Assembly: GCA_035714085.1 (NCBI GenBank)
Contig: DASTMP010000362.1
Span: forward strand, 1 to 64,000
Origin: JAJVID01 sp035714085
GTDB taxonomy: Bacteria; Acidobacteriota; Blastocatellia; RBC074
Length of the DNA: 64,000 nt
Direction: 5' to 3'
The notes under the pieces are model-generated. The model worked only from the letters and a program-made list of their open reading frames with translations, was not told the DNA's origin and did no database searches. Position numbers and translations under genes: made by a program. Numbering within the stretch: position 1 is the first letter of the stretch; every line of letters begins with the position of its first letter. Shown here piece by piece: positions 29,246-37,234 of the stretch.

Positions 29246-30112
29246 ATGCGCCACTTGCCTCTGATCACCTCGACACTGTTCGCCGTCAGCATAGCCCTGA
29301 TGGCTCTTTTCGGCTCCCGATTCATGTGGGATGGTTTCGCCAACCGCGCGGCGCTCGACGCTGAGAAATTCGAGCGCTGGTCGGTCGATCTCTTCCTCGG
29401 TTGGGATTCTAAAAAATCATTGCAGATCGCCTATGTGGCCAACGCCAGTTTGATTGTGACGCCGTTGCTGGCATTGATGCTGTCCGGAAGCCTGATCTTT
29501 GCCGGGGGCGTCGCCATCGCCGTTTACGCGCTTCCAGGGATCTTGTTGCGCAGGGCTCGCCACAAACGGCTAGAGCGAATCGACCGGCAACTGCCCGACG
29601 CGATCAATGTCATGGTCTCGTCCGCCCGCGCCGGGCGGTCGCTCGGTCAAGCGATCGATGAGGTGGCGGCCAAGGTCTCCGGCCCGATCGGCCAGGAGTT
29701 CGGCGTCATAGCCAATGAAATCAAGCAGGGCGGGATCAGTGTTGAAAACGCTCTCGCTCGCGCCAAAGCCAGGATCCCGGTCGAGAGTTTCTTGATGGTC
29801 TCCACAGCCTTGATCATCAACTGTTCAAAAGGCGGCGATGTTCTCCACATCCTGGAACGCCTCTCCGATGCGATCCGCGAACTCTGCAGATTGAAGGAGA
29901 AAATCTATACCGAAACCTCGGAAGTGAGGGCGCAGGCTAAGATCATTCTGTTTATGACGCCATTATTCGGAGTGGTGGTATGCCTGTTTGATCCCGAGAT
30001 CCGACCGATACTTTTCGATTCCCTGATCGGCAACATTATTCTGGTCGTCGTCGGCGGTTTGCAGGCGATCTCTGTCGTCTGGATCCGCCGGATCATCAGG
30101 GCGACGATCTGA
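29246..30112 (+). CDS. tadB: Tad inner-membrane platform protein TadB (T2SS GspF family)
   Basis: A 288-residue polytopic protein with N-terminal helices, the GspF cytoplasmic domain (LERIDRQLPDAINVMVSSAR, then AGRSLGQAIDEVA and GDVLHILERLSDAIRELCRL) and a pair of C-terminal helices (ILFMTPLFGVVVCLF and NIILVVVGGLQAISVVWI). Together with TadC it forms the platform through which the CpaF ATPase drives pilin insertion. Starts 24 bases after cpaF; TadC follows 25 bases on. Confidence 0.9.
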   Translation: MRHLPLITSTLFAVSIALMALFGSRFMWDGFANRAALDAEKFERWSVDLFLGWDSKKSLQIAYVANASLIVTPLLALMLSGSLIFAGGVAIAVYALPGILLRRARHKRLERIDRQLPDAINVMVSSARAGRSLGQAIDEVAAKVSGPIGQEFGVIANEIKQGGISVENALARAKARIPVESFLMVSTALIINCSKGGDVLHILERLSDAIRELCRLKEKIYTETSEVRAQAKIILFMTPLFGVVVCLFDPEIRPILFDSLIGNIILVVVGGLQAISVVWIRRIIRATI

Positions 30113-30137
30113 TGGATGCAATTTGAAGGGGGCAATC

Positions 30138-31073
30138 ATGCTGACGCTGAAACTGATCTCTACTTTGAGTCTCTTCTCTTCGGTGACAATCGGTTGGAGC
30201 TTGATCGCCAGGAGGATGACCGCCGCCTACCTGCGCGGGCAGATGATCTATGAACGGATTCGCGCGGATGAGGAGTTTGCGGAACGCGCTTTTCCATTGC
30301 TCAAACGACTCGGTCAGCCGGCGCTCGTCTTCCTGCCGCTGATCGACCGTCTTGAAGCTAGTGACCGGTTTGGAACGAGGAAGATATTATTGGAATTGAA
30401 TCGGCTGCTCTTCAGAGCAGGGATCCGTTCCACACTCTCGCAGATGCAATTGCTCAGCCTGATATTCGCTTCGGGCGCGCTTGGCGCGGTTGGCGCCGCA
30501 TTCCTAGCGCTCCTGTTCGGTTTAGGGGCGTCAGGAATACTGATCTTGGCGATGCCGGTTGGGGCGCTCACAGGGGCCTATTTTCCGATCTTCACGGTCA
30601 AAAACCTTGCCGCCACACGGGTCTCGCTGATCGAGAAACGGCTGCCGTTCGCCATTGAATTTCTGGTCCTCACCATGGAAGCCAACGCCTCCTTCCTGGC
30701 TGCCGTCGAGGAATATTGCCGCCAGCTTGTGGAGGACCCATTGGCTCAAGAATTGAGGATGCTGCTCAGAGAAATCGATCACGGAGTTAGATTGCAGGAC
30801 GCCCTGTCGGAGCTCAATCGGCGAATTGAATCAGACCCTTTATCCGCCTTCGTCCTCGCCGTGGTGACCGGGATTGAAACCGGCCAACCGATGAAAGAGG
30901 TCTTGAAAACTCAAGCCGACGTCGTTCGCCGGGAGCGATACAACAACGCCGAAGTGATCGCTAAAACCGCCAGCGTGCGGGCGCTATTCCCGGTCTTCAT
31001 CGTCATGATCGCGGTCTTCATTCTTCTTCTCGGGCCGATGGCGATCAAGATCGCTCGCGGGAGCCTCTTCTAA
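30138..31073 (+). CDS. tadC: Tad inner-membrane platform protein TadC (T2SS GspF family)
   Basis: A 311-residue partner of TadB: N-terminal helix, helices at about 110-150, the GspF domain (EKRLPFAIEFLVLTMEANAS, then EIDHGVRLQDALSELNRRIE and MKEVLKTQADVVRRERYNNA) and a last helix LFPVFIVMIAVFILLLGPMA. The ATG at 30138 is chosen since AAGGGGG lies 5-6 bases upstream; a TTG five codons earlier is within that site. The last residues GSLF are typical for TadC. A gap of 180 bases to the next gene may hold an internal promoter. Confidence 0.9.
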   Translation: MLTLKLISTLSLFSSVTIGWSLIARRMTAAYLRGQMIYERIRADEEFAERAFPLLKRLGQPALVFLPLIDRLEASDRFGTRKILLELNRLLFRAGIRSTLSQMQLLSLIFASGALGAVGAAFLALLFGLGASGILILAMPVGALTGAYFPIFTVKNLAATRVSLIEKRLPFAIEFLVLTMEANASFLAAVEEYCRQLVEDPLAQELRMLLREIDHGVRLQDALSELNRRIESDPLSAFVLAVVTGIETGQPMKEVLKTQADVVRRERYNNAEVIAKTASVRALFPVFIVMIAVFILLLGPMAIKIARGSLF

Positions 31074-31254
31074 AAAATTCCGCCCGTCGATAAAAAAAAT
31101 CACCGCAAAAGATCACTTATGAGTGGACGCGCGAATTTTCCCCGAGCGTGGGATCTTTCTATGCCGCCGGAAATTGCATGTCCCCAATTCATGAAAAACG
31201 CAGGGGCCGGAAATTTTCCGTGGCTTGCGTTCCATTTTTTGACGGAGAGCTTTT

Positions 31255-32418
31255 ATGCCGTTACTGAATATCGATTTGATGACGCCAGATGGAATTCTGT
31301 TTGAAGGAAACGAGATTCCGGACGATTTGCAGAGCGGAGAACTGACCTCTCGGCTGGTCAATACCCTGAGCCTACCGAGAGCGACTGCCGGCGGCGAGGT
31401 CATCAGATATTCGCTCGAAATTGTCAACCAGGGTGTCAGGCTTCAGAGTGGGCAGACGCTCGGAGAGGCTGGCGCGACCAACGGGGATGTGATTCGCCTG
31501 CTGTCGTCGCACAAAATTCAGAAGTCTTCTGAATTGAAGACGCCACAAACGCCGGTCGTGACCGATTACTCCCCGCCGGATGACGCTCCCACAGCCTCCA
31601 CTCGCAACGGGGCCGTGATCATCATCCCCGTCCGCGGCTCGAACGCTTCCGTAAACAAAATCCTCGGCCGCCTCAAAGACAACCTCGGAATCAGGCCGGA
31701 AGATTTCTCCGTTCTCAACGCCTCTGCGTCGAACCTTAATGCCCCCGTATCTGCGGCTCTACAACCGTCACGGCCAGGGGTCTTCGGAAAATATCGAACG
31801 GCGACGCTCGCGGTGATGGGGCTCATCAGTTTTCTCTTCTTGATACTCGCAATCAGCAGCAAGAATAAGACGGAGTCAATAGCGCAGGCGAAGGAGCCCT
31901 CTTCGGCGCTGGCATCCATTCCATCCCCAACACCGACTCCCGAGCCGACTCCCGAGCCGACCGTTGAGCCGACTCCCGCGCCGACTCCTGAGATGGTGCG
32001 GGAGTCAATATCCCGGCAATCTTTAACGCAGATGTCCCAGACGAAAGTCATGGTCACGAAGGGTGTGAAAATCGAACAGACGAAACCGGCGCGCGTGATC
32101 ACGGCTCAAAACCCTCCCGTCAAACTGCCCGAAGCGCCGAAATCGAGTTCTCTGGTCGTGGCTCAGAACGCCCCCGGCAAAATGCCCGAAATGTCGAACG
32201 CAATGCCGAAGGTCGTGGCTCAAGACGACCCCTCCGAAATACCGGATGCGCCGGCGAAAAAATGCGGCATGTTTCGCAAAATGCTCGCAGGTTGCAAGAA
32301 CAAGCAGCCGAAGAAATCCAAACGTGGCGGGGCCGTCGGAGTAGCCGAATCCGCCGCCGAGTCGAGGGCGAAGTCGACCATCCGTCGAGGAGCCGGAAAA
32401 GCCATTCCCATTCCCTGA
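31255..32418 (+). CDS. Membrane protein with EsaB/YukD-like ubiquitin fold and Pro-rich tail
   Basis: Residues 1-90 read like the ubiquitin-like EsaB/YukD domain: a first beta hairpin, TSRLVNTLSLPRAT helix, YSLEIVNQGVRLQSGQTLGE, then GATNGDVIRLL, the usual closing turn. A polar linker leads to one transmembrane helix (about residues 183-199, TLAVMGLISFLFLILAI), a PTPTPEPTPEPTVEPTP proline-rich segment and a repetitive, basic tail with PVKLPEAPK, GKMPEMSNA and SEIPDAPAKK units. EsaB/YukD proteins are known from type VII secretion; here the domain sits between TadC and a second CpaF. Function unknown, probably cytoplasmic sensing or coupling to the ATPase. GGAGAG precedes the ATG. Confidence 0.7.
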   Translation: MPLLNIDLMTPDGILFEGNEIPDDLQSGELTSRLVNTLSLPRATAGGEVIRYSLEIVNQGVRLQSGQTLGEAGATNGDVIRLLSSHKIQKSSELKTPQTPVVTDYSPPDDAPTASTRNGAVIIIPVRGSNASVNKILGRLKDNLGIRPEDFSVLNASASNLNAPVSAALQPSRPGVFGKYRTATLAVMGLISFLFLILAISSKNKTESIAQAKEPSSALASIPSPTPTPEPTPEPTVEPTPAPTPEMVRESISRQSLTQMSQTKVMVTKGVKIEQTKPARVITAQNPPVKLPEAPKSSSLVVAQNAPGKMPEMSNAMPKVVAQDDPSEIPDAPAKKCGMFRKMLAGCKNKQPKKSKRGGAVGVAESAAESRAKSTIRRGAGKAIPIP

Positions 32419-32433
32419 GAGCAGGGCCTTATT

Positions 32434-33585
32434 ATGGATCGAGACGCTATCTTCAATGTGACTTTGAAACGGTTTCTCGAACCGGTGGGCGAATATCTCG
32501 ATGACGATCGAGTCTCGGAGATCATGATCAACGGCGTTGACGAGATCTACATTGAGCGTCACGGAATGATCGAGAAGACCGACGCCCGTTTCGAAGATGA
32601 CGAGAAGCTGCTCGCGGCTGCGCGAAACATCGCGCAGTATACCAACAAGCGCATCACTTCTTTAACCACGCGATTCGACTCGCGGCTGCCGGACGGTTCA
32701 CGGGTTCACGTCATCATGCCAAGGTGTTCACGAAATGGTCTGTGCATCTCGATCAGAAAATTCCGGCGAGCTAAATTTTCGTTGGAAGATCTGGTAGAGA
32801 CCGAATTACTGACGCCGGAGGCTAAGGAATACATCGAGATCGTCGTCGCGCTGGAACGCAACCTCCTGGTTTCCGGCGGCACCGGCTCCGGAAAGACCAC
32901 GCTGCTCAACGCCATTTCAGGAAAAATTCCCGAGACCGAACGCGTGATCGTCATCGAAGATTCATCGGAACTGCAATTACAGCAACCCCATGTTCTGTCG
33001 TTCGAGACCGCCTGGCCAGACCGTCATGGGCAGGGCGCAGTCGGCATCGGCGATCTGTTTCACTCCGCTCTCAGGATGCGCCCCGACCGGATAATTATCG
33101 GCGAGTGTCGCGGGGGCGAAGCCCTCGACTTGATTCAGGCTATGACCTCCGGACACGGCGGGTCAATGTCAACCCTGCACGCCAATACGCCGCTCGACGC
33201 GCTCAATCGATTGGAGACGATGGCTCTTATGTCAGGCGTTGAAATCCCATTGCTCGCCCTCAGATCGCAGATTGTTTCGGCCATAGACGTCATCATTCAG
33301 ATCAGCAGATTGAGTGACGGCCGCCGTATGGTGACTGAGATCGGTGAAGTTGACGCCCTTTCAACAGAGAACCGATACCGGGTCAATCAAATCTTCGGCG
33401 GTGTGGAATCCATGTCCGGCAACGGCAAAAATACAACCGTCAAATTGTCCTGGTCGGGGCGCCATTCGATTTTTGGCGGCCGACTAAAACTCCAGGGCAT
33501 CGGCGCCGGCGCCGAACTGACCAGGAAAATATTCTTTGTCGAGAACGGAATTCAAGGCCTTGGCGGTGTGCTCGCCAGCCGCTGA
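32434..33585 (+). CDS. Second CpaF/TadA-type secretion ATPase
   Basis: A second, shorter (383 residues) CpaF-family ATPase lacking the FHA-like domain. It keeps the N-terminal CpaF segment (EYLDDDRVSEIMINGVDEIY), Walker A VSGGTGSGKTTLLNAI (148-156), Asp box EDSSELQLQQPH, RPDRIIIGECRGGEALDL and GHGGSMSTLHANTPLDALNR. The C-terminal 55 residues (after TENRYRVNQIF) are divergent. It starts 15 bases after the ubiquitin-like gene and closes the operon. It might power a different step (retraction or a second pilin set), or work with the ubiquitin-like partner. Both ATPases look intact. Confidence 0.9.
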   Translation: MDRDAIFNVTLKRFLEPVGEYLDDDRVSEIMINGVDEIYIERHGMIEKTDARFEDDEKLLAAARNIAQYTNKRITSLTTRFDSRLPDGSRVHVIMPRCSRNGLCISIRKFRRAKFSLEDLVETELLTPEAKEYIEIVVALERNLLVSGGTGSGKTTLLNAISGKIPETERVIVIEDSSELQLQQPHVLSFETAWPDRHGQGAVGIGDLFHSALRMRPDRIIIGECRGGEALDLIQAMTSGHGGSMSTLHANTPLDALNRLETMALMSGVEIPLLALRSQIVSAIDVIIQISRLSDGRRMVTEIGEVDALSTENRYRVNQIFGGVESMSGNGKNTTVKLSWSGRHSIFGGRLKLQGIGAGAELTRKIFFVENGIQGLGGVLASR

Positions 33586-33660
33586 TCAGGCGGAGTTGTC
33601 TTGGGCGACATCACATACCTAACCAGATCACCCCAACCCGGGGATCAAGAACGAACCAGA

Positions 33661-33691
33661 AAAACCGAATGGCTATATAGGATTCGGTTTT
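33661..33691 (+). terminator. Hairpin with U-rich 3' side after the Tad operon
   Basis: AAAACCGAAT (33661-33670) pairs perfectly with ATTCGGTTTT (33682-33691) across an 11-base loop, 75 bases after the last Tad gene. The stem is AU-rich and the T-run is part of the stem, so it would be a bidirectional, weak intrinsic terminator. Confidence 0.45.
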
Positions 33692-33720
33692 CGGTAGTGG
33701 GTTTTCGAGAATTTGCAAAC

Positions 33721-33785
33721 TGAGAGGGTGTGTCTCCGCAGAATCCAGCGTAAGCCGGACTCTGACTTGGATCCACACCCTCTCA
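33721..33785. repeat. 12-bp inverted repeat, 41-base loop
   Basis: TGAGAGGGTGTG (33721-33732) is exactly complementary to CACACCCTCTCA (33774-33785). It is the second of four perfect hairpins following the Tad operon. No open reading frame overlaps it credibly. Confidence 0.7.
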
Positions 33786-33873
33786 ATTCCAAGTTTACAC
33801 CTGAATTTCTATCCTGTCCGTTCTCAAGCCCATTTATTTTGTCTAGGGCGCCGATCACAATAATCTTCTAAGA

Positions 33874-33942
33874 CCGCAAAGACAGACCTCCCCAAGAAAT
33901 CTCGTTCTCCCGCAGAGATCCCGGCGAGATCTGTCTTTGCGG
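33874..33942. repeat. 13-bp inverted repeat, 43-base loop with inner stem
   Basis: CCGCAAAGACAGA (33874-33886) is exactly complementary to TCTGTCTTTGCGG (33930-33942). Inside, TCTCG (33900-33904) can pair with CGAGA (33925-33929), so the segment could fold into a long structured RNA arm. The size resembles the neighbouring 33721-33785 hairpin. Confidence 0.7.
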
Positions 33943-33959
33943 CGGAAGGAATTAAAGAG

Positions 33960-33990
33960 AAATCTGGAGACAGAAAACATCTCCAGATTT
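33960..33990. repeat. 11-bp inverted repeat, 9-base loop
   Basis: AAATCTGGAGA (33960-33970) and TCTCCAGATTT (33980-33990) are exact complements around CAGAAAACA. Fourth hairpin of the series; there is no long T-run behind it, although TTTG follows, so it may act as a weak terminator or as part of a structured non-coding region. Confidence 0.7.
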
Positions 33991-34294
33991 GTAAAGTTAT
34001 GTTCCTCGCTATCTCTAGCGATTTACATTCTGCCTTCTCAAATGATCTTGAAAAGATCGGAAAGTTCCCGACATATATTAGGCTAATCAGTCCATCAAAC
34101 TTATTTACTTAACCCGGCGCGGTTGAATATCGAAATCCTTATCTTCATTGCGCCTCCGCTCAAGTTCTATTATCCCACACAGTAAGCCGTGGATTCCGGA
34201 TATTCCGGTCCTCGACGGACTTAGGGTGCGCACATGCCGCGCACGAACGCATATTGATCCCTGACATTGCGCGGCGCGCTGTTCGCTGGTCTAA

Positions 34295-34531
34295 TGCCTT
34301 CGCTTTGTCGGCGAGTACGCCGGCCACTATTTCTACATTCACGGCGCGCTGATTTCACAATCCGAATTCGAGCGCCGTTCATCCGACTGGCTGCCGGCGT
34401 TAGAGGATCGAGAATCCGTCCGCAGCCTGATGAAGCCGGTGACCGAGCCGGGCAAGATCGCCAACTGGATCGCGCCGCCCAAGACAGGCGTCAATCACCG
34501 GCCTTTTGAATTTGAATACGTGCGCTTGTAG
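34295..34531 (+). pseudogene. C-terminal remnant of benzoyl-CoA 2,3-epoxidase subunit BoxB
   Basis: The frame ending at the TAG 34529-34531 is open back to a TAA at 34292-34294 and has no start. It translates to segments such as SDWLPALEDRESVRSLMKPV, TEPGKIANWIAPPKTGVNH and RPFEFEYVRL. From memory these align with the extreme C-terminus of BoxB (NWLPTESDRLYVHSLMGRCL, EPGKFANWIAAPARGINNQP, NFEYVRF). Only about 78 codons of a roughly 470-residue protein remain and no other box genes are present, so it is a relic, not a gene. The threonine-dehydrogenase-like gene starts 66 bases downstream. Confidence 0.65.
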
Positions 34532-34597
34532 GAGTGGGGCGGCGCTGATCCGCACGCGCGTTTTAAAACCGATCTAAGTATCAAAAGTGAGGTCATA

Positions 34598-35782
34598 TTG
34601 AAGGCGTTAAAAAAAGTACGGCTGGAAGAAGACGGCCTGCAATTCATCGAGAATCATCCTGAGCCGGAGGCGGCGCCAGCGGAGGTTAAGATTCGCGTGC
34701 TGGCGGCGGGCATCTGCGGGACCGACTTTGCTATTTACCATTCATCGTCACGCCCCGGCATCCAGGCCGAGATGCTGCGCCATCACGGCGGCGAACCGTC
34801 CCGCTATCAACCAATCGCCATCGGCCACGAGTTCTGTGGCGAGGTGGTCGAGGTCGGCGCGGGCGTCCCGAAAGACTTCGTGCGCATTGGCGATTACGTC
34901 ACAGGCGAGATGCACCTCGCCTGCGGCTACTGCCACCAGTGCATGACCGGACGCAAGCACGTCTGCCAGCACGTCAGCGTCAAGGGTGTTCATCTCGACG
35001 GCACGTTCGCCGATTATGTCATCGTGCCCCCCGAGAACGTCATCAACCTTGAACACTTCGGCGGGAAGAAGATGATCCCGCCGCGATTCGGCGCGTTCCT
35101 CGACGCGCTCGGCAACGCCGTGCATACGGTGATGGAAGGTGAGGTTTCGGGCAAGACGGTGGCGATCCTGGGCTGCGGCACGCAGGGTTTGATGGCGACC
35201 GCTGTGGCGCGGGCGCTCGGCGCGACGCGCATCTACGTCACCGATTTTTCCAACCCGAACGGCGGGGTTGACGTCGGCCGCCTGACGAAAAGATTCGCCA
35301 CCGCGCACGAGATGGGTGCGGACTTCTGCTTCGACACCAACGAACGGAACGCGCCGGGCCAGAGGCGTGAGATGTTCGAGCGCATTAGCGACGAGCACGG
35401 CGGCGGCGTGGACGTGGTCTTGGAAATGAGCGGGTCGGAGGCCGCTTACGACGACGCGGGCACAATCGTCAAAAACGGCGGTCAGATCGTCCTGCTCGGC
35501 ATCCCGTCACGCCCGCTCTCGTCGTTTGACGTGGGCAAATACATCGTCTGGAAAGGCGTGACGATGCGCGGCATCTTCGGGCGTCGGATGTTCGACACAT
35601 GGTATACAATGCTCGACCTGCTGGCGGCGGATAAGTCGGGACTGAAGGCGAAGCTCGACAAAGTCGTCACGCGCACGCCGGTGGCGCTCGACGACTTCGA
35701 GCGCGGGTTCGAAATGGTCCGCTCACAGGAGGCCGTCAAAGTCCTGCTCACGCCCGACGCCACATACAGACTGGAGGTCTAA
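34598..35782 (+). CDS. Zinc-dependent medium-chain dehydrogenase, L-threonine 3-dehydrogenase-like
   Basis: A medium-chain (MDR) zinc alcohol dehydrogenase. Visible are the catalytic zinc ligands in AAGICGTDF and IGHEFCGEVVEVG, the structural zinc cysteines in CGYCHQCMTGRKHVC and the Rossmann motif VAILGCGTQGLMATAVARAL. The next gene, starting right after its stop, is a glycine C-acetyltransferase, so the natural reading is L-threonine 3-dehydrogenase, making 2-amino-3-ketobutyrate from threonine with NAD. The HHGGEPSRYQPIAIGHE insert and 394-residue length are somewhat larger than Escherichia coli Tdh, so another polyol or amino-alcohol substrate is possible. Starts with TTG 34598, behind GTGAGG. 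Confidence 0.82.
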   Translation: MKALKKVRLEEDGLQFIENHPEPEAAPAEVKIRVLAAGICGTDFAIYHSSSRPGIQAEMLRHHGGEPSRYQPIAIGHEFCGEVVEVGAGVPKDFVRIGDYVTGEMHLACGYCHQCMTGRKHVCQHVSVKGVHLDGTFADYVIVPPENVINLEHFGGKKMIPPRFGAFLDALGNAVHTVMEGEVSGKTVAILGCGTQGLMATAVARALGATRIYVTDFSNPNGGVDVGRLTKRFATAHEMGADFCFDTNERNAPGQRREMFERISDEHGGGVDVVLEMSGSEAAYDDAGTIVKNGGQIVLLGIPSRPLSSFDVGKYIVWKGVTMRGIFGRRMFDTWYTMLDLLAADKSGLKAKLDKVVTRTPVALDDFERGFEMVRSQEAVKVLLTPDATYRLEV

Positions 35783-37021
35783 ATGAATCCTGAGCAGCTT
35801 TACTCGACGTTGCGAGACGAGCTTGAACAGATAGTCGAAGCCAAAACTTTCAAGTACGAAGTCCCGCTCGAAAGCGAGCAGGGCGGGCGCGTGAGAGTGG
35901 AAAGGGACGACGGGCGCGACGTAGTGATGCTGGCCTCGAACAATTACCTGGGCTTGGCCAATCACCCGCGAGTGAAGGAGGCCGCGCGCCACGGCCTCGA
36001 TGAATGGGGCTTCGGGATGGCCTCCGTCCGCTTCATCTGTGGCACAGAGCCGATTCATCTGGAGCTGGAGCGGCGGATCGCGCGGTTCGTCGGTTGCGAG
36101 GCGTCGATCCTGCATTCGTCCTGCTTCGCCGCCAACGAGGCGTTCTTCACCGCGCTTTATTCGAGCGACTTCGGGCAGGCGAACTATCAGGATGTTATTT
36201 ACAGCGACCAGTTCAACCACGCGAGTATCATTGACGGCGTGCGGCTCTGTCGCGCCGTCGCCAAACAGACGGTCTCGCGGCTCTACCGCAACCGCGACCC
36301 CCGGGATCTGCAGCGGATGCTCGAAGAAGACCGCGACAAAAACTATCGCCTCAAGGTCATCGCCACCGACGGCGTTTTTTCGATGGAAGGCCATCTGGCG
36401 CCGCTGCCGGAGCTGCTCGAACTGGCGCGCGAGCATGGCGCGCTGCTCTTCGTGGACGAATCGCACGCTTCAGGCGCGATAGGTAAGACGGGGCGCGGCA
36501 CGCCGGAAGAGATGGGCGTCCATGGGCAGATTGACGTCATCACCGGCACGTTCGGCAAGGCGCTGGGCGGCGCCTCGGGCGGATTCATTGCGGGCCGGCG
36601 CGAGCTGATCGAATTCTTGCGGCAAAAGTCGCGCCCCTACACCTTCTCGAACACCGTGCCGCCACCGGTCGTCACGGCTTCCATCGCTGCGATTGACCTG
36701 ATCGAAAACGACCCTTCAATAGTCATTCGGTTGCGCGAAAACACTAATTACTTCCGCCGCGAGATCGTGCGCGCGGGCTTCACGATCCTCGAAGGTAGCC
36801 ACCCGATTGTGCCGGTCATGCTCGGCGAGGCGGCATTGGCGCAGGAGATGAGTCGAGCGCTGCTCGATGAGGGCGTCTATATCAAAGGACTATGGTATCC
36901 GGTCGTGCCGCAAGGCGAGGCCCGGCTCCGCGCTCAAATTTCCGCCGCGCACATGCGTGAAGACCTGGATCGCGCAATCGAAGCGTTCAAGACTGTCGGC
37001 AGTCGTTTGGGGATAGTCTGA
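35783..37021 (+). CDS. kbl: Glycine C-acetyltransferase (2-amino-3-ketobutyrate CoA ligase)
   Basis: A PLP-dependent alpha-oxoamine synthase of 412 residues. Family marks: SNNYLGLANHPRVKEAARHG, GFGMASVRFICGTEPIHLEL, IYSDQFNHASIIDG, FVDESHASGAIGKTGRGTPE, and the PLP-lysine loop DVITGTFGKALGGASGGFIA. RFICGTEPIHLELER is typical for Kbl rather than for AONS or ALA synthase. It would convert 2-amino-3-ketobutyrate plus CoA to glycine and acetyl-CoA, completing threonine breakdown with the upstream dehydrogenase. The ATG follows that gene's stop directly, with GGAGG inside the upstream gene's end. Confidence 0.93.
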   Translation: MNPEQLYSTLRDELEQIVEAKTFKYEVPLESEQGGRVRVERDDGRDVVMLASNNYLGLANHPRVKEAARHGLDEWGFGMASVRFICGTEPIHLELERRIARFVGCEASILHSSCFAANEAFFTALYSSDFGQANYQDVIYSDQFNHASIIDGVRLCRAVAKQTVSRLYRNRDPRDLQRMLEEDRDKNYRLKVIATDGVFSMEGHLAPLPELLELAREHGALLFVDESHASGAIGKTGRGTPEEMGVHGQIDVITGTFGKALGGASGGFIAGRRELIEFLRQKSRPYTFSNTVPPPVVTASIAAIDLIENDPSIVIRLRENTNYFRREIVRAGFTILEGSHPIVPVMLGEAALAQEMSRALLDEGVYIKGLWYPVVPQGEARLRAQISAAHMREDLDRAIEAFKTVGSRLGIV

Positions 37022-37234
37022 GCGATGGCGCCTGGGGCTTGGGATTCGCCAAAATTCTCATCGTGTAATACCGAAAATATCATCCAAGCGCCGTGGATTC
37101 CCACGCCGGCCCATAGTTCGCAATCTGATCGGCCAAGCCATTACATATACTGCGATGTGAGATCTGGCGCCGCGTCCTCCGCCTGAAGGCGGGGGTACGA
37201 ACCCCACTCACATCTCCAACTGAGGATGAATCCG

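Noticed and set aside
28798..29364. Plus-strand frame overlapping cpaF end
   Set aside because: Out-of-frame shadow with a skewed Arg/Gly composition; cpaF motifs are in the other frame.
34007..34020. 5-bp hairpin CGCTA/TAGCG
   Set aside because: Too short to separate from chance, though it lies next to the four larger hairpins.
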